From CAZYCC01 sp964645985 (GTDB lineage: Bacteria; Bacillota; Clostridia; Oscillospirales; CAG-272): DNA of 5,804 bases. The notes under the pieces are model-generated. The model was not told where the DNA came from, did not search any database, and saw nothing but the letters and a program-made list of their open reading frames with translations. The translations under genes were made by a program, and so were the position numbers. The stretch is taken from contig CAZYCC010000098.1 of the NCBI GenBank assembly GCA_964645985.1, forward strand, positions 1 to 5,804. The letters are read 5' to 3'. Below, piece by piece: positions 1-5,075 of the stretch. How positions within the stretch are numbered: position 1 is the first letter of the stretch; every line of letters begins with the position of its first letter.

Positions 1-139
1 AAAACTATATTTAGAAACAGCAGTTCGCCTTACGATAGGGGCATTTCGGTTTCCCAAAAACTATACTTATGAGGTAGCAGTCGAAAATTCGACAAAGCGA
101 TCTCGCCTCACAATGAGGCGGCAAAATGCCGCAAAGAGA
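1..139. repeat. Palindrome-rich intergenic region, possible interspersed repeat
   Basis: No gene is visible between the window edge and the transporter stop. Three hairpins follow each other: GTCGAA-AA-TTCGAC (80-93), CGCCTCA-CAA-TGAGGCG (104-120) and GCGGCA-AAA-TGCCGC (118-132). The first and third are each followed directly by AAAGCGATC or AAAGAGATC (94-102 and 133-141). A degenerate relative of the middle hairpin lies at 25-42. AAAACTATA occurs at 1-9 and again at 57-65, each followed about 10-12 nt later by GCAGT. This repeated architecture, less GC-rich than the flanking genes, looks like a dispersed palindromic element. It could also help end transcription of the minus-strand operon, but no good T-run follows a stem on that strand. 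Family membership is inference. Confidence 0.5.
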
Positions 140-1414
140 TCACTCTACCTTTTTGGTACTTAAAAAGTACAAAGGCACCGCGAGCACCTGTGCTCCCATA
201 GAAACCAGGATCATCGCGAGCATATTGCGCTCGTAAAGAAGCCCGAGCAGGGTGCTGCCCAAAAACCACGCGACGCCGAAAGCGCACTCGAAGATGCCGT
301 AGCCGGTCGCACGCGCGCGCTTGGGAACGAAGTTGCCGACCGCTGCCTTGAGAATAGACTCCTGCGCGCCCATCCCAACGCCCCAGAGCGCGACACCGAG
401 GAAGACAGCCCAAGGCGATCGCGCTCCGAAGATGAACAGCGGAAACGGAGCGCTTACTAGCGTCGTCGCGGCGAGGACGCGCACGCCGCGCTTGTCGTAA
501 AGAAACCCGCAAAGAAGGGCAGTCAGCGCGTCGATGAGCATCGCGAAGGCGTAGAGCAGCGGCAGGCTGTCGCCGGTGAGGAGCGGGGAGGAGAGGGTTT
601 CGCCCTTGCGCGAGATGTGCATTAAAATCAGCGAGTAGTCAACAAAGCCGAAGGCGAAGAGCGAAATTCCCGCGATGTACAGGACAAAATGACTTTGCAG
701 GCGGAAGGGCGCGCTCGAGCTATCCTCCGGCTCGAAGCGGTCGGGGTGGGGAAACTTGTGCTTCGTGATGAAGAGAAGCGCGAGCGCAATCGCGCCGGGG
801 ATCGCGGTCAGCGCGAAGCAGAGGGCGTATCGGTGGAGCGTGCTGCCGCTGTGCTGCGTGTAGAGCACGAGCGTAAGCAGAACCGGCCCGAGGAAGGCGC
901 CGACCTGATCGAGCAGCTCCTGAATGCCGAATGCGCGCCCAACCCCTTCCCCGCTCGCAGCGAAAGAGAGCAGCGTGTCCTTCGCCGGTTTCTTCACCGC
1001 CTTGCCCATTCGCTGCACGATAAGCAGCGCGCAGGCGGCAACCCAGCCATGCTCCCCGACGAGCGCGAGCGCGGGCACCGCGAGGATGTCGAGCGCGTAA
1101 CCGACGATGGTGAGAGGCCAGTAGAGCCGCGTCTTGTCGGCGATGCGCCCGAAGACGACGCGCAGCGAATAGCCGACCATCTCGCCGAGACCCGAGGCGA
1201 AGCCGATCGCGGCGGCGGACGCGCCGAGCAGCGAAAGATACGCGCCGCGCAGACTGCTCGCGCTCTCGTGGGTCATGTCCGAGAAGAGACTGACTGTGCC
1301 GAACAGCAGCAGAAACCGCATCGCCGAGGAAATCCCTCTCGCGCGGCGGTTATTTTGCGGGGGCGATGGCGAGGTCTCGCACTCATTCGCGCGCGCGCGC
1401 TTAGGCTTGCTCAT
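140..1414 (-). CDS. Major facilitator superfamily transporter (12 TM), probable efflux pump
   Basis: A 424-residue integral membrane protein of normal MFS length, expected to exchange a small solute or drug against protons across the cytoplasmic membrane; the substrate cannot be read from sequence. Hydrophobic segments run from about residue 33 to 417, with a charged central loop near 218-240. The loop after TM2 carries an MFS motif A variant, GRIADK (89-94), and the C-terminal half repeats it as GFLYDKRG (303-310). Other signature stretches are SDMTHES (45-51), QRMGKAVKKPAKD (134-146), FGIQELLDQVGAFLGP (162-177) and GMGAQESILKAAVGNF (347-362). These resemble a conserved MFS group in bacteria and methanogens known to me only as MFS transporter. 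The ATG lies inside the end of the MarR gene (14-nt overlap) without a clear Shine-Dalgarno site, so translational coupling is likely. An internal ATG at residue 32, just before TM1, is an alternative start. The neighbouring MarR gene favours an efflux role. Confidence 0.9.
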   Translation of the reverse strand: MSKPKRARANECETSPSPPQNNRRARGISSAMRFLLLFGTVSLFSDMTHESASSLRGAYLSLLGASAAAIGFASGLGEMVGYSLRVVFGRIADKTRLYWPLTIVGYALDILAVPALALVGEHGWVAACALLIVQRMGKAVKKPAKDTLLSFAASGEGVGRAFGIQELLDQVGAFLGPVLLTLVLYTQHSGSTLHRYALCFALTAIPGAIALALLFITKHKFPHPDRFEPEDSSSAPFRLQSHFVLYIAGISLFAFGFVDYSLILMHISRKGETLSSPLLTGDSLPLLYAFAMLIDALTALLCGFLYDKRGVRVLAATTLVSAPFPLFIFGARSPWAVFLGVALWGVGMGAQESILKAAVGNFVPKRARATGYGIFECAFGVAWFLGSTLLGLLYERNMLAMILVSMGAQVLAVPLYFLSTKKVE

Positions 1415-2210
1415 GATCAGTTAAAGAAGATGCCGCGCCGACGGCAGTATCTGCCGGGGCGGGTGGCGCGGGCGCGGCGGCCTTGTGGTGAGAAGACGGC
1501 GCGGAGTTCGGGAAACCCGCAGAGGACGATGGAGGCGCATCGTGATTCGCAAGAGCGGGCGGCGCGGCGTTCTCGCGGCTTTTTATGGAAGATGAGGCGG
1601 AAGTCGGGGAAATTGCAGGAGATACCGCCGTTATGTCGTGATTCACGGGAGCGGGCGGCGCGGTGGTTTCGGGATGGTCGAATGAAGACGGGGTCGGCGG
1701 GGCAGGCGAGTTTTCGCTGGAGGCGGGCTGCGGGGAGAGTGCTGCTCGCTCGAGGAGCGCGAGGACGTGCGGGAAACCCGCCTTGCTCTCCTCCTTGCAG
1801 CGGCGATAGAGGATGTCGAGCAGCCGCACGAAGGTCTCGCGCTCGTCCGGCGGCAGCGCCGCGAGCAGCCACTCGTAAAACATCCCCTCAAGGGCCGCCT
1901 TCGAGTTTTTGAGGCTCTGCGCAGCCTCTGTCGGGGTGAGATGCCGCTCGCGCCGATCGCGCGGGTTCTCCTCGCGGCGAAGGTAGCCCTTGCGCTCGAG
2001 GCTCGCGGTCACGCGCGCGACCGCTCCCTTGTCAAGACCGGTGATGCGGCAGACCTCCGCCTGCGTGCAGCCCGGGTTCTTGCGCACCGCGTGGATGACG
2101 TCAAACTCGCTCGCGCCGATGCCCTCGCGGCGCAATGTCCGCAGGGTGAATTTGCCGACCTCGCGCGCGATTTTCGTAATCTGCCGCCCCTGTCGCCCGC
2201 TCGTCTCCAT
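1401..2210 (-). CDS. MarR-family transcriptional regulator with long disordered C-terminal tail
   Basis: The first ~155 residues form a normal MarR protein: an N-terminal helix, then a winged helix-turn-helix at about 33-95 (FDVIHAV, TQAEVCRITGLDKGAVARV, LERKGYL), with the typical wing NPRDRRERHLTPTEA (82-96), and C-terminal dimer helices to about 155. Such proteins bind palindromic operators as dimers and usually repress a neighbouring efflux gene until a ligand releases them. The total of 269 residues is far above the usual 140-170, because residues ~158-269 are a low-complexity Ala/Pro/Ser tail containing two 32-residue repeats. The ATG start is supported by GGAGG 6 nt upstream. It is the first gene of an operon with the MFS gene, which it overlaps. 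A perfect palindrome at its promoter suggests autoregulation. The domain call is firm; the tail has no recognisable function. Confidence 0.92.
   Translation of the reverse strand: METSGRQGRQITKIAREVGKFTLRTLRREGIGASEFDVIHAVRKNPGCTQAEVCRITGLDKGAVARVTASLERKGYLRREENPRDRRERHLTPTEAAQSLKNSKAALEGMFYEWLLAALPPDERETFVRLLDILYRRCKEESKAGFPHVLALLERAALSPQPASSENSPAPPTPSSFDHPETTAPPAPVNHDITAVSPAISPTSASSSIKSRENAAPPALANHDAPPSSSAGFPNSAPSSHHKAAAPAPPAPADTAVGAASSLTDHEQA
1479..1670 (-). repeat. Two in-frame 96-bp tandem repeats in the MarR tail
   Basis: Residues 181-212 and 213-244 of the regulator align as two 32-residue units sharing E-x-x-APPA-x-x-NHD, then a Ser/Pro-rich run with P-x-SA-x-SS. At DNA level the best-preserved blocks are 1541-1569 and 1637-1665, identical at 25 of 29 bases and 96 bp apart, so the reading frame is kept. 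A weaker third relative, SENSPAPPTPSSFDH (165-179), precedes the first unit. This indicates tandem duplication that can expand or contract without a frameshift. Confidence 0.75.
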
Positions 2211-2216
2211 GCCGCG

Positions 2217-2221
2217 CCTCC
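2217..2221 (-). promoter_or_regulatory. Ribosome binding site of the MarR gene
   Basis: GGAGG on the minus strand, separated by 6 nt (CGCGGC) from the ATG at 2210. It fixes the start of the regulator. Confidence 0.75.
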
Positions 2222-2225
2222 GATG

Positions 2226-2239
2226 GTTGATATATCAAC
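2226..2239. promoter_or_regulatory. Candidate MarR operator, perfect 14-bp palindrome
   Basis: GTTGATATATCAAC is fully self-complementary and begins at the base next to the minus-strand -10 box. It therefore covers the region just before the expected transcription start. Length, symmetry and AT-rich core fit operators of MarR-family dimers. A bound repressor here would block its own promoter and so the transporter. Binding by this particular MarR is inference from position. Confidence 0.7.
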
Positions 2240-2268
2240 AATATACCACGCAAAGCGGAGGATGTCAA
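2240..2268 (-). promoter_or_regulatory. Sigma-A/sigma-70 promoter of the MarR-MFS operon
   Basis: On the minus strand, a perfect -35 TTGACA (2268-2263) is followed by a 17-bp spacer and the -10 TATATT (2245-2240). Transcription would begin about 2233-2231, inside the palindrome, leaving a leader of about 20-25 nt. Confidence 0.8.
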
Positions 2269-2284
2269 GAGAGATCCGCCGCGG

Positions 2285-2313
2285 TTGCTTTTCGCGCGCG
2301 GGTATGATATACT
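2285..2313 (+). promoter_or_regulatory. Extended -10 promoter reading towards the carboxypeptidase
   Basis: -35 TTGCTT (2285-2290), a 17-bp spacer and -10 TATACT (2308-2313), with the extended element TG one base upstream (2305-2306). The -35 is imperfect but the extended -10 is good. Expected start is near 2320. It lies back to back with the MarR promoter, the two -35 boxes being 16 bp apart. Confidence 0.6.
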
Positions 2314-2319
2314 GCAAAG

Positions 2320-2624
2320 TCAGCGGCATCGCTCGCCCGCGCGGCGGGTCATCGGCAAAAAAAGTTGCCTCGGTGCGAAGCCACCCCGCGTTTTCGCGAG
2401 GACTCCCCCGCGCGCGGCGGAACCCGCGAGAGTTGCGCGCGCCCGCCCGCCGGATCGGGAGCGGCGAGGAGAGGATGGTCGTGAAATCACTCCTCATTCC
2501 GGTGAATCTTTCGCCGGGGAGAGAGGTGCGGTCGCGGATGTTCGCTCGCAAGGGGGAGGCGTGCCGTTCTTTGTATAGAAAAACAACCCCGCGGAGGGGC
2601 CGTCGTGATAATCACATAAGAAAC
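2320..2624 (+). other. Long GC-rich leader of the carboxypeptidase gene
   Basis: About 300 nt between the plus-strand promoter and the chosen start, holding no separate gene. Two small hairpins are visible: GGCAA-AAAAAG-TTGCC (2354-2369), and CCCCGCG-TTTT-CGCGAGG (2384-2401, one mismatch). A third, CCCC-GCGGA-GGGG, lies at 2587-2599. The carboxypeptidase frame is open throughout, so part of this could be coding: GAGGAGAGG at 2466-2474 lies just before ATG 2475 and GTG 2481. Codon choice there (AGA, AGG, TAT, AAA, ACA) looks unlike the gene downstream, so I treat it as untranslated. I matched no known riboswitch class. Confidence 0.4.
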
Positions 2625-3947
2625 GTGGAAAACAAGAAGAAATCCGCGGGCGGCGGCGCCGAGGAGACCGATCGCGATGTGCGGGGCGGCGCGATGAGCG
2701 CGGGAGCGAGCGCAGGATCTCCCGCAGCGATGCCGAGCGGCGCTTTCGCAAAAATTCCCGATGGTGAAGGGCGAGGCGAGGCCGCCGAGGAGCCGGGCGG
2801 CCGAAATCTCTCATGCGATGAAACGCCCGCGAGCGCGGATACCGCTCCCGCAAGGGAAACCGGTAGCGGCGGGGATGGAGGCAGATCTCCCGACAAAGCA
2901 AAGGGCGCCACCGGCGATGTTCTCGCCAAAGAAAAGGCGGCCGGGCATTCCCCCGCACAAACCCCCGCCGGGGATTCGTCTGAGCAAACTCCCACCGATA
3001 GGTCTCGCGATAAGCGCCGCTTTCACTCGCGCGCGCTTGCCGTTGCGCTGCCGGTGCTGCTCGCCGCAGTGCTGCTTTTGCCGCTCATTATTCACCAGAA
3101 CGCCGGGACGCGGCGCACGCTGCGATGCGATGATCCGGCGGCGCCCTTCACTTCCATTCGCGCCTTCTCGCGCGGGATGTTCGTCTGCCCGCTTGACGGA
3201 GGTGACGGCGACATCTATCTTTACACGGGAAAGGACGGGGAGGAGCGCGTTGCGCCGGCGAGCACAACCAAGCTGCTGACCGCCCTCGTCGCCCTCTCTC
3301 TCCTTGATGAGCAGACGCTCGTCTCGCCCGGCAAGGAGGTCTACTTCTCCGGGGAGAACGCCAGCTCCGCCTATGTGCGGCCGGGGCACACGCTGAGTGT
3401 CACGATGCTTATCGAGGGGATGCTGCTCCCCTCGGGGGGCGACGCGGCGTACGCGCTCGCGGCGGCGGGCGGACGCGCGCTCTTAGGGGAGGAGGACGCC
3501 GATCCCGAGCGCGCCCTTGAGGCGTTCACTAAAGAGATGAACGACTTCGCGGTGCGGCTTGGGTGTACCGGGTCTCACTTTACCGTGCCGGATGGCCTTG
3601 CCGGGGAGGAGCATTTCTCAACGCTGCGCGATATGGCGATCATCGCGCGCGCGGCGGCGAAAAACGAGGTGATCGCGCGCTACGCCGCTCTCCCAGAGGA
3701 CGATGTCGTTTACGCGAGCGGCCACCTCAATCATTGGGAGAACAGCAACGAACAGCTGCACGAGAACTCCCCCTATTACGATGCGCGCGTGCACGGCCTC
3801 AAGACCGGCAGCCTCGACGGCAGCTACTGCCTCATCTCGCTCCTTGAGGGGGAGGACGGCGCGACGCTCATCGGCGCCTTCGGCACCCCCGCCGAGCACG
3901 ACCGCTACGAGGACGTGCGCGCCGCAATAGAGAAAATGGAAAAGTAA
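2625..3947 (+). CDS. Serine-type D-Ala-D-Ala carboxypeptidase (peptidase S11), N-terminally anchored
   Basis: A low-molecular-mass penicillin-binding protein that removes the terminal D-Ala from peptidoglycan stem peptides outside the membrane. With the GTG at 2625 it has 440 residues. Residues 1-136 are a charged, Gly/Ala/Pro-rich and probably disordered cytoplasmic region. A basic patch (RSRDKRRFHSR) precedes one membrane segment at about 137-158. The catalytic domain follows: S213-T-T-K216 (SxxK nucleophile and base), S270-G-G272 at the SxN position, and K393-T-G395. The usual C-terminal PBP5 domain and amphipathic anchor are absent; the protein ends about 45 residues after KTG. The start is uncertain: there is no good ribosome site before 2625, although VENKKK after an AT-rich stretch looks natural. 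Alternatives are ATG 2475, GTG 2481, ATG 2694 and ATG 2730. It is a single gene with its own promoter and terminator. The Gly in SxN is unusual, but the rest of the motif region (LLPSGGDAAYALA) is well preserved. Confidence 0.88.
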   Translation: MENKKKSAGGGAEETDRDVRGGAMSAGASAGSPAAMPSGAFAKIPDGEGRGEAAEEPGGRNLSCDETPASADTAPARETGSGGDGGRSPDKAKGATGDVLAKEKAAGHSPAQTPAGDSSEQTPTDRSRDKRRFHSRALAVALPVLLAAVLLLPLIIHQNAGTRRTLRCDDPAAPFTSIRAFSRGMFVCPLDGGDGDIYLYTGKDGEERVAPASTTKLLTALVALSLLDEQTLVSPGKEVYFSGENASSAYVRPGHTLSVTMLIEGMLLPSGGDAAYALAAAGGRALLGEEDADPERALEAFTKEMNDFAVRLGCTGSHFTVPDGLAGEEHFSTLRDMAIIARAAAKNEVIARYAALPEDDVVYASGHLNHWENSNEQLHENSPYYDARVHGLKTGSLDGSYCLISLLEGEDGATLIGAFGTPAEHDRYEDVRAAIEKMEK

Positions 3948-4030
3948 AACGGGAGAGCCCGCTCGCCCGCCTCTCATCCGTGTGAAAACTCGCCCGGCAC
4001 CGCGCGCTTGCGGCGCTCCCGCGCGATAGA

Positions 4031-4064
4031 AAAAATCCCCCGACCGCTCGGTCGGGGGATTTTT
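4031..4064. terminator. Bidirectional Rho-independent terminator
   Basis: A perfect 15-bp stem with a GCTC loop, centred on CCCCCGACC and GGTCGGGGG, has AAAAAT on the left arm and ATTTTT on the right. It therefore gives a GC hairpin plus T-run on both strands. It lies 83 nt after the carboxypeptidase stop and 39 nt after the stop of the convergent LRR gene, so it can serve both. Confidence 0.93.
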
Positions 4065-4103
4065 GAAAAGAGCGTGTTTTTGTGGAAAACTTTCGCGCGA
4101 GCC

Positions 4104-4994
4104 TTACTCCAGCGCGTACCCCTCCCACCCGGCGAGGTACCTCGCAAGGTAAGTACGGTCCGCCGCGGTCACCTCGCCGTCGCCGGTGAGGTCTGCAACC
4201 GCCGGGTCGACCGCGTACCCCTCCCATCCGGCAAGCGCGCGGGCGAGATAGGTGCGGTCACCCGCCGACACGCCGGGGGTGCCGTCAACGTCGCCTTTGT
4301 CCTTGTAGAAGGGGAGAGCGAGGAGGAGAGGGTCGTTGCCTTCATCTATCTCAACATTGTTTTCCCATTCGTCTTGTGTGCCGGCGTAAGTGGCAACGGA
4401 CAATCGATCGCATCCTTCGAATGCATCGAAATGGATCATATAAGTACTTTTAGGTATATTTACTGTTGTGAGGTTTGTACAATCGGCAAACGCTCTACTC
4501 CAGATATGCTCAACGCCTTCTGGGATGATAATTTCGGTTAAACCCGTACAACTTTCAAATGCGCTATCGACTATTTCCGTAATGCTGCCGTCATTGGGGA
4601 TAACACTCGTTCTGCACCCGGAAATCAAGGAAACATAGGGAGTGCCTTCGTAGTTTGTTCCCTTTTCAATAAGACAGTTCCCTTCACTATAATAGACAGG
4701 GTTTTCCGGATCAACGGTGATCGATTGCAAACCGGAACATCCCCTGAAAGGATTTCCGATTATAGCTTGGACACTACTTGGAATGTTTATCTCAGTTAAA
4801 CCCGTGCAACCGGAAAATGCGTCAATCCATATGGTTGTGACGCTACTCGGGATGTTGATTTCAGTTAAATCCGTGCAACCGGCAAATGCGTACGATGCGA
4901 TCCTCGTTTCATCATCGGGAATCACACTTGTTTTGCACCCGGTAATCAAGGAGACATAAGAATCACCGTTGTAGTCTGCGTCTTTTCTCAGCAA
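4104..4994 (-). CDS. C-terminal part of BspA-like LRR protein with two dockerin repeats
   Basis: Continues, in the same frame, the LRR protein encoded upstream after an in-frame TGA. It holds LRR_5/BspA units of about 23 residues (AF-x-GC-x-x-LTEI-x-IP-x-SV), a complete 55-residue insert module at 4754-4590, and a typical closing segment, YAGTQDEWENN...DEGNDPLLLALPFY. Last come two dockerin type I repeats of 63 residues in total, ending in TAA at 4106. LRR proteins of this type act as surface adhesins or binding scaffolds, and dockerin repeats bind Ca2+ and normally dock onto cohesins. As written it could begin at TTG 4994, which has GAAGGA 6 nt upstream. A product made that way would lack a signal peptide, so I regard this as the tail of an interrupted gene rather than an independent one. 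Codons in the LRR part are AT-rich at third positions; the dockerin part is about 68% GC, like the neighbouring genes. Confidence 0.8.
   Translation of the reverse strand: MLRKDADYNGDSYVSLITGCKTSVIPDDETRIASYAFAGCTDLTEINIPSSVTTIWIDAFSGCTGLTEINIPSSVQAIIGNPFRGCSGLQSITVDPENPVYYSEGNCLIEKGTNYEGTPYVSLISGCRTSVIPNDGSITEIVDSAFESCTGLTEIIIPEGVEHIWSRAFADCTNLTTVNIPKSTYMIHFDAFEGCDRLSVATYAGTQDEWENNVEIDEGNDPLLLALPFYKDKGDVDGTPGVSAGDRTYLARALAGWEGYAVDPAVADLTGDGEVTAADRTYLARYLAGWEGYALE
4107..4295 (-). repeat. Two dockerin type I (EF-hand-like) repeats
   Basis: Repeat 1 begins GDVDGTPGVSAGDRTYLARA and repeat 2 ADLTGDGEVTAADRTYLARY; both continue LAGWEGYA. The calcium loops read D-x-D-x-T...D (repeat 1) and D-x-T-x-D...D (repeat 2), so each lacks one of the usual acidic or Asn ligands. 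The copies are 33 codons apart, and the GWEGYA-coding DNA is nearly identical (GCGTACCCCTCCCA in both), pointing to duplication. Confidence 0.85.
4590..4754 (-). repeat. Insert module, copy nearest the C-terminus (55 codons)
   Basis: Runs from NPFRGCSGLQ to SVIPND, with an intact Cys in EGNCLI. It shares the block GACAGGGTTTTCCGGATCAA (from 4695 on the plus strand) with the next copy, 321 bp away. Confidence 0.8.
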
Positions 4995-5075
4995 TCAATT
5001 TCCTTCACCATAAAAGACAGGGTTTTCCGGATCAACGGTAATCGACTGCAAACTGGAACACCCCCTGAAAGGATT
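4911..5075 (-). repeat. Insert module, copy carrying the TGA (55 codons)
   Basis: Same 55-codon module, from NPFRGCSSLQ to SVIPDD. It differs from its sisters just around and after the TGA (LLRKDADYNGDSYV where the others read LIEKGTNYEGTPYV or LIKKGTKYNGTPYV), so this copy has drifted more than the single stop mutation. Confidence 0.8.
4995..4997 (-). other. In-frame TGA at a Cys position of the repeat
   Basis: The codon after GAAGGAAAT is TGA. The same position (residue 27 of the 55-residue module) is TGT in the modules at 4676-4674 and 5249-5247. One T-to-A change explains it. TTG follows at once, with GAAGGA placed as a possible ribosome site for restart. Confidence 0.85.

Noticed and set aside
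1..141. CRISPR array at the left edge
   Set aside because: The palindromes differ in sequence and spacing, and there is no run of identical repeats with unique spacers.
59..142. UGA reassigned to an amino acid in this organism
   Set aside because: The transporter ends at TGA (142-140) at a sensible length. Reading through would add a Cys-rich tail encoded by palindromic intergenic DNA.
689..1912. Long plus-strand reading frame opposite the transporter and regulator
   Set aside because: It lies antisense to two well-supported genes. Its product is Arg/Glu/Ala-rich with no domain, as expected for a shadow frame in GC-rich DNA.
1767..2474. Upstream extension of the carboxypeptidase frame to 1767
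   Set aside because: The frame is open by chance through the antisense of the MarR gene and both promoters. The promoter at 2285-2313 lies inside it.
2574..2579. Second plus-strand promoter with TATAGA as -10
   Set aside because: No -35 match lies 16-18 bp upstream; the sequence there is AGGGGG.
2577..2600. Minus-strand terminator from CCCC-GCGGA-GGGG with adjacent A-run
   Set aside because: The stem has only four GC pairs plus possible G-T pairs, and there is no minus-strand gene upstream for it to end.
4008..4541. Plus-strand frame across the terminator and dockerin region
   Set aside because: It crosses the terminator hairpin and is antisense to the clear dockerin and LRR coding sequence.
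4955..4997. Selenocysteine insertion at the TGA that aligns with Cys
   Set aside because: A TGA at a Cys position is the usual hint, but I see no convincing SECIS-like hairpin in the 40 nt downstream, and a structural repeat Cys in an LRR adhesin is not a redox site. A folding search over that stretch would settle it.
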